Shown here: in pieces, positions 1-6,495 of the stretch
Position numbering within the stretch: the first letter of the stretch is position 1
How the letters are laid out: every line of letters begins with the position of its first letter
NCBI GenBank assembly: GCA_021205255.1
Contig: JAJPXW010000187.1
Location: forward strand, 328-8,288
Source: Burkholderiales bacterium
GTDB taxonomy: Bacteria; Pseudomonadota; Gammaproteobacteria; Burkholderiales; Burkholderiaceae_F
DNA length: 7,961 nucleotides
Reading direction: 5' to 3'
Position numbers and translations under genes: made by a program
The notes under the pieces: generated by a model
What the model was told of the DNA's origin: nothing
The model's database searches: none
What the model saw: only the letters and a program-made list of their open reading frames with translations

Positions 1-390
1 ATCGTTAGTGTGCATTTCACAAGACGATCCAAGGTTGAACTTGTCATAGATCGCTTTACCAGCTGAAGATAAGGCACTTAAGCCTTTATCTGCCACCGAA
101 CTCATCTGGTTAACTTGGTCTGCTGGAAGAAGGCTACGCAACGCATTGTTGTAGTTGATGGTGCCTAGGCCACGACTACCCGTAAAGTTGCTGTAGAGAT
201 TCAAGCTTTGGTTATATTGCTGAACTAATTGCTGATATTGCTTAACCATCTGCTCGATACTTTCAACCTGATTTTGCTGTTGAAGAGTCGCCAAAGCGGC
301 GTCCACTACGGGAATTCCAGTTGCGTTCGCAGGATTAACAGTAAAAACAAGGACGGTTACCAGTGTCAACGCAACAAGGGATTTTTTCAT
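1..390 (-). CDS. virB5: VirB5-like minor pilus/T4SS protein, N-terminal part (runs off left edge)
   Basis: The reading frame opens at ATG 390 and stays open for 130 codons to the window edge, so the C-terminus is missing. A strong SD, AGGAGG (398-403), lies 7 nt before the start. The first 24 residues form a Sec signal peptide (MKKSLVALTLVTVLVF..., ending near PANA). The mature part is glutamine-rich and helical (QQQNQVESIEQMVKQYQQLVQQ, residues about 38-59), followed by FTGSRGLG near residue 70. This helix plus (T/N)GSRGLG pattern is typical of the VirB5/TraC family, whose members sit at the pilus tip or act in adhesion and are exported to the periplasm. Its place 23 bp after virB4 is the canonical order. 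TrbJ-type naming is an alternative for the same position. Family assignment is fairly sure; which receptor or adhesin role it has is unknown. Confidence 0.82.
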   Translation of the reverse strand, partial: MKKSLVALTLVTVLVFTVNPANATGIPVVDAALATLQQQNQVESIEQMVKQYQQLVQQYNQSLNLYSNFTGSRGLGTINYNNALRSLLPADQVNQMSSVADKGLSALSSAGKAIYDKFNLGSSCEMHTND

Positions 391-413
391 TTTCTTTCCT
401 CCTATATTCTTCT

Positions 414-2897
414 TCACTGTGATTTATCTTTCGCAAAGAAATGAGGGAGCCAATCGTCTGGATTGCTTCCATACTTGGCAATCATTTCCTCCATCTTTCG
501 TAATCTTTCAGGCGATGTAGAGAGAACATCCAAAGCTTGCGGAAAAGGGCTAAGGTCAAGGCGGCAAATGGCCGACCCGTTCTTTTGCTTAACCAGCATC
601 GTCCTTGAGTGCTCACCCAAGTTCTTCATGAGAAGGAATTCCTTCTGAGTGAGCTTGAATCCATCGATGTAATCCTTTTCATCACCTCTAGGATTTGGCA
701 GAAATATCTGAGTGCAGCAGTTCTCAACGAAGTTCGATGCATCGGGGCTAACCAGAATATCTTTTGGAGACTGCGTGGCAAAAACCGTAAATGCGTTTTT
801 CTTACGAATAGTCTTCAACTTGTCAAAGGCGTACTTGGCAGTTTCCGGATCTTTCAGATACTGCCAGAATGCGTCCATTATCAATACGCCACGTGGGCCC
901 CCGCTTTCCAAGAAAACTTGAGTGTCGGCCATGTGGAATATCAAATCGGTAAAGAGGGAGCAAACTTCTTCGTTATCCAAAAAGTCGGTGCCGTCTATTC
1001 CAAAGATTGGACTTTCATTCAAATCAAATTCATTGACTGGATTGTCAAAACACCACGCAAGATCGCCATTGCCTATCCAGCGAGCAAGACGTTTAGGCAC
1101 TGAATCCTCTTTTTCCCTCTCGTTAGTGCCTTCAGTCATGTTCTGAACTACATAGCTCAGCCTTCTTATGTTGGGAGCCATATTCATAACAGCTCTGACA
1201 GCCTGAACCAGGCTTGTTTCCTGGTTTGTCGTTAAAGGAGTTTTGCCATAAGTAACCAGTTTCTTAGTGAAGCGAATAAGGAACTGCACGTTTTCTTCAG
1301 TCTTAGGTAGTTGAAAGGGATTCATACCCGTAGGCTGACCATTTTCTATGCGAAGATAGCTACCACCCAATGCCCTTATTGCAAGCTCCGCACCCCTATC
1401 CTTATCAAAATAGACGATGGATAGGCGGTCAGTTTCCGTGCGAAACTTCTGCAACGAGCAAAGCATGAAGTTAAGCAACGCAGTCTTACCAGAACCCGCC
1501 GTTCCAAGAATGACAGTGTTGCCAAGATACATTTGGCCTGGTCTGCACTTTTCATTGACTCGGGTTGAATGGAAATTAAAGTAAAAAGGCTGACCGCTTG
1601 GTTGCCTCATCAAGGCCACCGCTTCTCCCCATGGGTTGAAATTACGCTTTCCGCTTGGAAAGTTATGCAACGTAGCCAGATGAGAAAAGTTAATTGAAGT
1701 GAGTTTCGCCACCCTTGGCCTCTCTAAAGAACCTGGTAGCTGATGGAGATAGGCGTAACCCAAGGCAAGAGTCGAATAGAAAGGCAAAAGTCCCTGAGAT
1801 TGCAACTTTTGTGCGGCATCGTTCGCAAACTTACGAGTCAATTCTTCCGTAGGACCAAAAACCATCAGCGAGTAGGAATATTCTCCAAACGCAAAGTGGC
1901 TGGCCTGCAAACTTTGTATCGCATCGTTGATCTGGGCAATCTGATGGTAGCCTTCATCCTGAGTTGACTGCAACCTCTGCCTTTGAAGCTTCAAGACACT
2001 GATGCCTTGAGTCTTATCCAGAAAACAGAAAGTTTGCGTTTCGATAAAAGGATAGATACCTTCGCCATTGGCCAACGGATAAAGAAGACTATCCATCAAA
2101 GCAGGATTAGTCTCTTCCAATTGGTAGTCCTTCACTTCTATGCATTGGGCAAAGTTGCTGCCAGAGAGAGTGTCGAACTGGATAATGTCGTGGCTAAAGA
2201 AAACATGGCAGTTACCAAGAGCATATTGCAATGCGCAGTGAGGTACCCTTACAGGTTGCCAGTAGCCGATAAGAAGGTAATTAAGAAATCCTAAAAGTTC
2301 GGAGAAAAATTCACCGTCCTTCTCATATTCACCCAACCTCCTAGGACCGTAGTCTGCCAAAGCGTTGACTAGCAACCTGAAAGTCTTTTCGAAGCAGTCA
2401 ATCCTTTCGTCAAGTTCGGTCTTCAGTTGGGCTAAGTGTTCTTCATATTTCTTCTCCAGCAAAATCCCATTTATCCATTTGCTGGGTTTTGGCGGTTTAG
2501 AGGGACGCTTGTTGTGGCGCATCACGAGAGTTACGTAGAGCTCCGTGACCATGAAAGGAGTTGACATAAAGCTTTGGTTGTAGTCTTCAATAAAGTCCTT
2601 CGCAAAACCTTTTTCTTTTGGACTCGATAACCTATCCATCGCATACCTGCGCACACGATGGAACTTCAAGGACATCACGTCTCCGGCGATAGATGTATAG
2701 AAAGCGTTAAGGGCACGGCATTTAAGGTTGATATCCATGTCGTCAGCCGTTTCAAATGCGCAGCCCTCTAGTTTCAAAGTTGCCATGAGATGGCCATCCT
2801 TGCAGATAACAAGACCTGGCGCGACCAATGCCCTCCAAGGAATCAGTTCTGCAAAGCTCTTTTCATTATTGAGCCACTCCTGCTTCTTATGAATCAT
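414..2897 (-). CDS. virB4: VirB4/TrbE-family T4SS ATPase with altered Walker B motif
   Basis: This 827-residue protein has the usual length for VirB4, the inner-membrane-associated ATPase that powers pilus assembly and substrate transfer. The N-terminal half (about 1-430) is the VirB4/CagE N-domain. The C-terminal half is a RecA/HerA-type ATPase. The Walker A motif GTAGSGKT is at residues 465-472, the Walker B region LIMDAFW ends at 678, and KTIRKKN is followed by the ATQSP motif at 707-711. The family tail motif LPNPRG...DYIDGFKLT then appears. Most VirB4 proteins read MDEFW at Walker B. Here Ala676 (GCA, bases 870-872) replaces the catalytic Glu. The rest of the ATPase is intact and the frame is open throughout, so it does not look like general decay. 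The start overlaps the end of virB3 by 11 bp with no good SD, suggesting translational coupling. Confidence 0.95.
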   Translation of the reverse strand: MIHKKQEWLNNEKSFAELIPWRALVAPGLVICKDGHLMATLKLEGCAFETADDMDINLKCRALNAFYTSIAGDVMSLKFHRVRRYAMDRLSSPKEKGFAKDFIEDYNQSFMSTPFMVTELYVTLVMRHNKRPSKPPKPSKWINGILLEKKYEEHLAQLKTELDERIDCFEKTFRLLVNALADYGPRRLGEYEKDGEFFSELLGFLNYLLIGYWQPVRVPHCALQYALGNCHVFFSHDIIQFDTLSGSNFAQCIEVKDYQLEETNPALMDSLLYPLANGEGIYPFIETQTFCFLDKTQGISVLKLQRQRLQSTQDEGYHQIAQINDAIQSLQASHFAFGEYSYSLMVFGPTEELTRKFANDAAQKLQSQGLLPFYSTLALGYAYLHQLPGSLERPRVAKLTSINFSHLATLHNFPSGKRNFNPWGEAVALMRQPSGQPFYFNFHSTRVNEKCRPGQMYLGNTVILGTAGSGKTALLNFMLCSLQKFRTETDRLSIVYFDKDRGAELAIRALGGSYLRIENGQPTGMNPFQLPKTEENVQFLIRFTKKLVTYGKTPLTTNQETSLVQAVRAVMNMAPNIRRLSYVVQNMTEGTNEREKEDSVPKRLARWIGNGDLAWCFDNPVNEFDLNESPIFGIDGTDFLDNEEVCSLFTDLIFHMADTQVFLESGGPRGVLIMDAFWQYLKDPETAKYAFDKLKTIRKKNAFTVFATQSPKDILVSPDASNFVENCCTQIFLPNPRGDEKDYIDGFKLTQKEFLLMKNLGEHSRTMLVKQKNGSAICRLDLSPFPQALDVLSTSPERLRKMEEMIAKYGSNPDDWLPHFFAKDKSQ

Positions 2898-3270
2898 GGG
2901 AAGAAGATCCTTTCTCTTTTGGTTTACCCATTAGAAAAACATCGTCGTTTGATCTACATGGAGCAAAGGACGTCACTCCCGCCGGCCACCTCCAACCTTC
3001 GGCATTTGAACCAAACAATCCATGCAAAGGTCTCTGGAACACATAGAACATCAAATAAGTGCCTAGCTGGGTAAATATCTGATCGTCCTTGCTGGTCATC
3101 ATTCGCATGATCCAGAAAACCACTGGAAACCCAAGAAGAATGAGCATGTTTATCCAGAAACCAGCCAGCAGAAAGCCACCAGTGGCGACCATGAAAGGAA
3201 ACATTGGAATGCCCATGATTAGAGGCACTCTGGTTGCTCCCTTAAAAAGCGGTGCGGCGTCCAAAGCCAT
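2887..3270 (-). CDS. virB3: VirB3/TrbD-like inner-membrane T4SS protein
   Basis: This 127-residue protein starts with ALDAAPLFKGATRVPLIMGIP and continues into two hydrophobic segments between about residues 15 and 58, with WIN between them and FWIMRMMTSKDDQIF after them. This is the recognisable VirB3 pattern (PLFKGATRP...GVP, then I.R.MT..D..IF). VirB3 is a short bitopic/polytopic inner-membrane protein that works with VirB4 in pilus biogenesis. The C-terminal tail after residue 85 (WRWPAGVTSFAP..., then a charged KPKEKG stretch) makes it somewhat longer than typical members of about 100 residues. The start lies 5 bp after the virB2 stop with only a weak SD, and the last codons overlap virB4, so it is embedded in the operon. 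Confidence 0.9.
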   Translation of the reverse strand: MALDAAPLFKGATRVPLIMGIPMFPFMVATGGFLLAGFWINMLILLGFPVVFWIMRMMTSKDDQIFTQLGTYLMFYVFQRPLHGLFGSNAEGWRWPAGVTSFAPCRSNDDVFLMGKPKEKGSSSHDS

Positions 3271-3275
3271 CTTGA

Positions 3276-3566
3276 TTAACCAGCCGAACCGTTAATGACG
3301 ATATCGGCTATCGTCCCAGCGCAAGCCACAAGGATTCCACCCACTAGCCATGGAATGCAGTCCATTACGGTCGCTCTCGTAAAAGCAATCTTGTAACCGC
3401 AGAAAAGAATAGCAATGGTGAGCACGATGACTCCCCACGTAGAAAGATTCGACTGTATGGAAGTAAGCAAAGTCGAGACCGATTGAGTGCCGCCGGCCGC
3501 AAAAGCTGGATCAATGGCAAGTCCAAGCAAACCAAAAAGCACAGCGATGCAAATAGATGTTTTCAT
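3276..3566 (-). CDS. virB2: VirB2/TrbC-family major pilin precursor
   Basis: This is a 96-residue pilin precursor. I chose ATG 3566 over the longer frame reaching 3668. It has an SD (GGAG, 3572-3575) about 5 nt upstream, it begins a clean signal peptide (MKTSICIAVLFGLLGLAI, cleavage near AFA-A at residues 22-24), and the longer form would overlap the upstream gene. The mature part of about 72 residues has two hydrophobic helices (about 43-61, WGVIVLTIAILFCGYKIAF, and about 70-90, IPWLVGGILVACAG) joined by a short basic loop. This is the VirB2/TrbC pilin topology. The subunit is inserted in the inner membrane and polymerised into the conjugative pilus. It follows virB1 by 20 bp and precedes virB3 by 5 bp. 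Confidence 0.88.
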   Translation of the reverse strand: MKTSICIAVLFGLLGLAIDPAFAAGGTQSVSTLLTSIQSNLSTWGVIVLTIAILFCGYKIAFTRATVMDCIPWLVGGILVACAGTIADIVINGSAG

Positions 3567-3586
3567 TTTTTCTCCATAGGAAGGGG

Positions 3587-4291
3587 TCAGTTCGTCTCTG
3601 GACTGTTGTCGGCAACCCCTGGGCCACGCAAAAGTCCTTTTCTTGAATTTGTCCCACAAGCTAGGCACGACTTATTAGCCTTTGCGCTAGCCAATTGAAT
3701 GTTGGAATCTGTTATCGAAGGAACGGCGTAATTTGAAGGAGATGGTTCGGCATTGCCATGGACCTTGGCGACATAACCGTGTTTCCTGCCAGTTGAGAAA
3801 TTGCCGGAGTAGTAGCAGGACAACGCATCGTCAAGCCCTTCCATACCTTCTTTCTTAGTTTGCGCATAGCACTCTTTAAGAACTTTGGCCGAAGCCCTCA
3901 AATTTTCACAGGCATCCAAAGCTTTCTGCGCATTAATTCCCAATCTTGCAAAATTGTTCTTATTGATTTGGGCGATACCAACCGAATAGTTTTCACCGGC
4001 CAATTCCAAATCCGCAATAAGTGCCATGGCTTCCCTAAAAGATTTAGGCTGCTTAACTTTCTTGCCGACCACGCCAACTGCATAAGGATTGAAACCTGAT
4101 TCCGTCTTCACCAGCGCCTTTAAAGTGTCAGGTGGAATATCCGGGGCGCACCGTTGCGCAAGTCCATCAAATTCATCGGCCAAGACGCATTGATGCGCAA
4201 ACATGAGTGCGATCAGAACAAAAAGCTTTCCGTGGATTGGCAAAAAAGGATTTGATGTTTGCCATTCATTGGTTTTAAAAGCTTTCGGCAT
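3587..4291 (-). CDS. virB1: VirB1-like lytic transglycosylase
   Basis: This is a periplasmic peptidoglycan-cleaving enzyme that opens the cell wall for T4SS assembly. From ATG 4291 it is 234 residues. A longer frame to 4351 overlaps the upstream gene by 53 bp, whereas 4291 has AGGGA just upstream and leaves a 7-bp gap. A hydrophobic signal (KLFVLIALMFAHQCVLA, about residues 22-38) follows an unusually long N-terminal stretch. The SLT fold motifs are all present: catalytic KTESGFNPYAVGVVG with Glu64, SVGIAQIN (about 103-110) and ALSCYYSGNFSTG (about 156-168). These match VirB1 of P-type systems closely. The C-terminal about 50 residues after GYVAKVHG are low-complexity (SPSNYAVPSITDS...), as is common for VirB1 tails, and contain a CLAC pair. 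Confidence 0.92.
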   Translation of the reverse strand: MPKAFKTNEWQTSNPFLPIHGKLFVLIALMFAHQCVLADEFDGLAQRCAPDIPPDTLKALVKTESGFNPYAVGVVGKKVKQPKSFREAMALIADLELAGENYSVGIAQINKNNFARLGINAQKALDACENLRASAKVLKECYAQTKKEGMEGLDDALSCYYSGNFSTGRKHGYVAKVHGNAEPSPSNYAVPSITDSNIQLASAKANKSCLACGTNSRKGLLRGPGVADNSPETN

Positions 4292-4298
4292 AGCGTCC

Positions 4299-5003
4299 CT
4301 ACCAATGAATTCGTGTCCAAAGATTGCCTTCAATAAACACATCCACAGCACGGCTTGATTGTTGCTGCTGCCAAGTCACTTCTTCATAGACTTTCACTTG
4401 CCGATAACAGGTCGTCCAGTAGGAGCTTTCTCCACTATCGATCTGACACTGATAAGGCTCCAGTGCAGTACCTTGTAAATTTCTTACGCAAGCTTTAGAG
4501 GAGTTTCCCGAACCATCCGAAGCTGTACCGGCATAGTTGTAGGACGAACCTCCTGCCTTCAGGTGATATTGATGGCCTTTAACTGAAAATTTGCTAGTGT
4601 CAGTAAGATTGCCCTGCATAATCCATCCAGCTGGTGCATCTTCCATATCCTGTAACGTGCAGGGGTCATATGTATCTGACAAAGGTTTCGCATAATTTCC
4701 ATCGCCAGCCATCGGACAGGTAGGAAAAGAGCAAGGATTTTTAATTCGATATAGGCACGAATAGAGCTTTGTTATAGGTGGAACGCATTCGGATACGGCC
4801 TTTGGACCATTTGGATTGGCCATGCATAGCAAGACCTGGCATCCCCACTCCTCATCGGAAGTCAGTTCATGCTCTTCCGCACATGCCGATTCAGCCAATC
4901 CAACTCCGCAGAAGATGCCCATTAAGCAAAAAAGAAGCATCGCTCTTTGGCTTTTAGCATGGGTAGACCAAAGCGGAGCCTTTAAATTCGTTGCTGTTTT
5001 CAT
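4299..5003 (-). CDS. TrbM-like cysteine-rich exported conjugation protein
   Basis: This is the first gene of the secretion operon. From ATG 5003 it is 234 residues. An upstream TTG at 5081 would add 26 residues in the same frame, but no good SD supports either start. A signal peptide follows a basic region of about 20 residues (MLLFCLMGIFCGVGLAESACA, about 22-42). The mature protein is cysteine-rich with about ten Cys. It contains EEWGCQVLLCMANPNGP, then ECVPPITKL and FPTCPMAGDG. This is the C..LLC...G....EC.P.I...C pattern of TrbM-family proteins of conjugative plasmids (TrbM of IncP plasmids), whose exact function is not established. A disulfide-rich periplasmic protein is likely. Assignment is by pattern recognition; the second half (YNYAGTASDG..., CYRQVKVYEEV) is not recognised. 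It ends 7 bp before virB1. Confidence 0.65.
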   Translation of the reverse strand: MKTATNLKAPLWSTHAKSQRAMLLFCLMGIFCGVGLAESACAEEHELTSDEEWGCQVLLCMANPNGPKAVSECVPPITKLYSCLYRIKNPCSFPTCPMAGDGNYAKPLSDTYDPCTLQDMEDAPAGWIMQGNLTDTSKFSVKGHQYHLKAGGSSYNYAGTASDGSGNSSKACVRNLQGTALEPYQCQIDSGESSYWTTCYRQVKVYEEVTWQQQQSSRAVDVFIEGNLWTRIHW

Positions 5004-5008
5004 TTGAA

Positions 5009-5150
5009 TTAAACCGTCAAGATTCACATTGGGATTTATTGCTTGGTCCGTAACCGCTATGTCTAGCTCGTCAAAGATCAAGACTTTTGTAGGGAGAATA
5101 TTCGAGAGGAGAAAGTCGAATTGTCAGATGCCCGAAAAATGACGGTTTAA
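5009..5150. repeat. 11-bp perfect inverted repeat flanking the T4SS operon leader
   Basis: TTAAACCGTCA (5009-5019) is the exact reverse complement of TGACGGTTTAA (5140-5150). In the minus-strand transcript the second arm ends about 5 nt before ATG 5003. Pairing with the first arm would therefore enclose a 120-nt loop and occlude the initiation region. The two arms could equally be two operator sites for one regulator. Confidence 0.5.
5091..5127 (-). promoter_or_regulatory. Possible promoter of the T4SS operon
   Basis: On the minus strand CTGACA (5127-5122) matches the -35 consensus at 5 of 6 bases. AATATT and the overlapping GAATAT lie 18-19 bases further on as a mediocre -10. This is the best candidate upstream of the first secretion gene, but it is weak, and a start here would leave a leader of about 85 nt or more before ATG 5003. 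Confidence 0.22.
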
Positions 5151-5159
5151 CGGGCTTTT
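5130..5159 (+). terminator. Weak hairpin followed by T-run (possible terminator or operator)
   Basis: GCCCG (5130-5134) pairs with CGGGC (5151-5155) across a 16-nt loop and is followed by TTTT (5156-5159). It has the form of a short intrinsic terminator on the plus strand, but no plus-strand gene lies upstream in the window. An operator role or chance is as likely. Confidence 0.2.
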
Positions 5160-5445
5160 GATGTATTTGGCATACAACGGTGACTAAGACTGTGTTTTCT
5201 CTGTCTAGCTAATAAAAGGCAAAAATAAGAGTCTGATAGAAATCCAAGTACCTCAACTAGTTAAACACGATTTAATAAAGAAAAAAGTAGTTCGCCCTAG
5301 CTTCTGCACGGAATCTAGGCTGAAGTTAGTGAATCTAGAAAATGACAGGTAGAAATAACTAATTGTTCCCAATGCATGTTAAGCCGGCTTTAGAACAACC
5401 CTCAAAAGATATCCAACGTACTAAATCCACTTAATCAAGTTAAAT

Positions 5446-5498
5446 CGGGCATTTGACAAGAGTCGAGTTGTGTGCCCAATACACTGGTTCCATAAAAT
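5446..5498 (+). promoter_or_regulatory. Possible promoter region of the tandem-HTH gene
   Basis: A perfect -35 hexamer TTGACA (5453-5458) has only a poor -10 at standard spacing (CCAATA/CAATAC). A good -10-like TAAAAT (5493-5498) pairs with a weaker -35 TTGTGT (5468-5473, 19-bp spacer). The TTGACA overlaps one copy of the CGGGCWTTTGA motif (5446-5456), so a regulator bound there would cover the -35. Confidence 0.3.
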
Positions 5499-5571
5499 CA
5501 AATCGAAATTTTCCAAGAACGTAAAGCGCATTTGGATTTTTACCAAAAAAGAACTTTCAGAAGGAATCAGC

Positions 5572-6174
5572 ATGAACATTGACCTATGTAAAAAAATCAA
5601 TAAGTGCCACATGGGCAACCGAGGAGCCAAAGATCTTTTGCGATGCATTTGCTGGAATGCCGACGAAGAAGGCATTTGCCTGGATTTAAGCAGGCGGCAG
5701 ATTCTCAACGAAACAGAACTCAGCGTATCTTCATTCTATGAAGCTAAGCGATACCTTGTCTCCAAGAAATGGCTCACCTTTGCAAGGAGCTCCCGTAGCC
5801 ATAAGTACGTAATAAACACAGAAAAAATTGAGGATGTCTATCGTCGCGAAGCTCTAGTGGAAAAAAGGGAAGTCACTGGAAATAAGGTCTCCCCTTATGT
5901 TCCAAACTGCAATATTGGTGACTTGAAAGCGAAAGCGGTTCTTCGAAGTCTTTGCGACCATATAGATGAAAAAGGAAAACAAATCTGCAATCCGAACTTC
6001 CCAACCTTGGCCGCAGAGACCGAACTCGCAGCTGAAGAGCTTCCACGAATTCTTAAATACCTAATAGATAGGGAATGGATTCGCCAATATGGTGCTAACG
6101 GAAAGGAAGGTTACGAAATTAACGTAGAGAAAATTCGCTCAGCAACCTGCCAAGGCAACTTCTCTCCAACATAA
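5572..6174 (+). CDS. Protein of two tandem winged-helix/HTH domains, paralogue of the initiator N-terminus
   Basis: This is a 200-residue protein. I chose ATG 5572 because AAGGA (5561-5565) lies about 6 nt before it and because the homology to the downstream gene begins there; an upstream in-frame ATG at 5470 has no SD. Residues about 5-87 contain KCHMGNRGAKDLLRCICWNA and residues about 110-190 contain CNIGDLKAKAVLRSLCDHI. Both align with KCHIGNRSAKDVLRVLCDYA at the start of the gene at 6624. Each copy continues with an ILxETEL-type helix and an LKYL...W wing segment. This is the helix-turn-helix_36/replication-organizer type of winged helix. There is no other domain, so it is a DNA-binding protein without an obvious effector part. 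A replication or copy-number regulator, or a second initiator subunit, is the likeliest inference. No named family member is recognised. Confidence 0.8.
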   Translation: MNIDLCKKINKCHMGNRGAKDLLRCICWNADEEGICLDLSRRQILNETELSVSSFYEAKRYLVSKKWLTFARSSRSHKYVINTEKIEDVYRREALVEKREVTGNKVSPYVPNCNIGDLKAKAVLRSLCDHIDEKGKQICNPNFPTLAAETELAAEELPRILKYLIDREWIRQYGANGKEGYEINVEKIRSATCQGNFSPT

Positions 6175-6202
6175 AAACTAGTTCTTAATCAAGGAGACCC
6201 AC

Positions 6203-6367
6203 ATGCCCCACAAAGTTTATTTTCAGCCCATCCCTAGCAATTATCTGGTCTGGCTTCTTAAAAATGCTTGCTCTTTCCTTTTCCTGTTACAGGAAAGGGA
6301 AGCCTCCACTTCAAAGAAGAAAGGTAGTCATTCAAGCCTTTGGCTTGTTCGTAACCAAAGTCGATAA
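6203..6367 (+). CDS. Small ORF, 54 residues, unknown
   Basis: ATG 6203 is preceded by AAGGAG (6191-6196) at 6-nt spacing, one of the best SDs in the window, and lies 28 bp after the HTH gene stop, so it is likely translated from that transcript. The product begins MPHKVYFQPIPSNYLVWLLK. It has a mostly hydrophobic stretch (YLVWLLKNACSFLFLL, about residues 14-29) and then a basic tail with KKK and a final RNQSR. It resembles nothing I can name; a small membrane peptide, a type I toxin-like peptide or a mere leader peptide are all possible. A strong hairpin lies inside its coding sequence, which could mean the RNA matters more than the peptide. Confidence 0.4.
   Translation: MPHKVYFQPIPSNYLVWLLKNACSFLFLLQEREASTSKKKGSHSSLWLVRNQSR
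6274..6302 (+). other. Strong 13-bp RNA hairpin with 3-nt loop
   Basis: Bases 6274-6286 pair with 6290-6302 around the loop TTA (11 Watson-Crick pairs and two G-U wobbles). TTTCCTG/CAGGAAA forms the perfect core. No T-run follows, so it is not an ordinary intrinsic terminator. It may protect mRNA ends, attenuate transcription into the initiator gene, or be part of a control RNA. Confidence 0.5.
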
Positions 6368-6375
6368 AAATTACT

Positions 6376-6405
6376 TTGTCTCGTTAGAGCCCATATAAAT
6401 ATAAA
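6376..6405 (+). promoter_or_regulatory. Likely promoter for the initiator gene
   Basis: TTGTCT (6376-6381, 4 of 6 of the -35 consensus) is followed after 18 bp by TATAAA (6400-6405, 5 of 6 of the -10). An overlapping TATAAA lies at 6394-6399. Transcription starting near 6412 would give a leader of about 210 nt before ATG 6624, covering the hairpin at 6456-6483 and the 43-codon ORF. Confidence 0.42.
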
Positions 6406-6455
6406 TTTCTCCTGCAAGTTAAAACTTAACCTGAGAGCTAGAGCTGCTAACGAGT

Positions 6456-6483
6456 TCTAAGAGATTAAGCAAGTTCTCTTAGA
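6456..6483 (+). other. Perfect 9-bp inverted repeat in the rep leader
   Basis: TCTAAGAGA (6456-6464) and TCTCTTAGA (6475-6483) are exact reverse complements around a 10-nt loop (6465-6474, TTAAGCAAGT). In the leader RNA it would form a stable stem-loop 12 nt before the ATG of the 43-codon ORF. No T-run follows on either strand. It could be a control-RNA stem-loop or an operator. Confidence 0.45.
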
Positions 6484-6495
6484 CCGGAACTACCT

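Larger units (their letters stand above)
5004..5571. other. Divergent intergenic control region between T4SS operon and HTH gene
   Basis: No ORF here has a plausible start, SD and protein. The region is AT-rich and lies between divergently transcribed genes, so it should hold both promoters. It contains the 11-bp inverted repeat, the repeated CGGGCWTTTGA motif, a GAATCTAG pair 20 bp apart (5311-5318, 5331-5338) and a 10-bp palindrome AAGCCGGCTT (5381-5390). The palindrome sits between TTGTTC (5363-5368) and GAACAA (5393-5398), which are themselves inverted. A perfect -35-like TTGACA lies at 5453-5458. No relaxase nick-site motif (oriT) is recognised. Confidence 0.6.

Noticed and set aside
609..1103. 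164-codon open frame on the plus strand
   Set aside because: It is antisense to the conserved ATPase half of virB4, has no SD and no recognisable protein; it is a shadow.
1955..1965. CATCCTG resembling a relaxase nick-site core
   Set aside because: It lies within virB4 coding sequence, with no flanking inverted repeat or intergenic context.
3567..3668. N-terminal extension of VirB2 upstream of ATG 3566
   Set aside because: It overlaps the end of virB1, while the internal ATG has an SD and starts a signal peptide.
5470..5571. Longer N-terminus of the tandem-HTH protein
   Set aside because: No SD precedes ATG 5470, the added residues are not domain-like, and homology to the initiator starts after ATG 5572.
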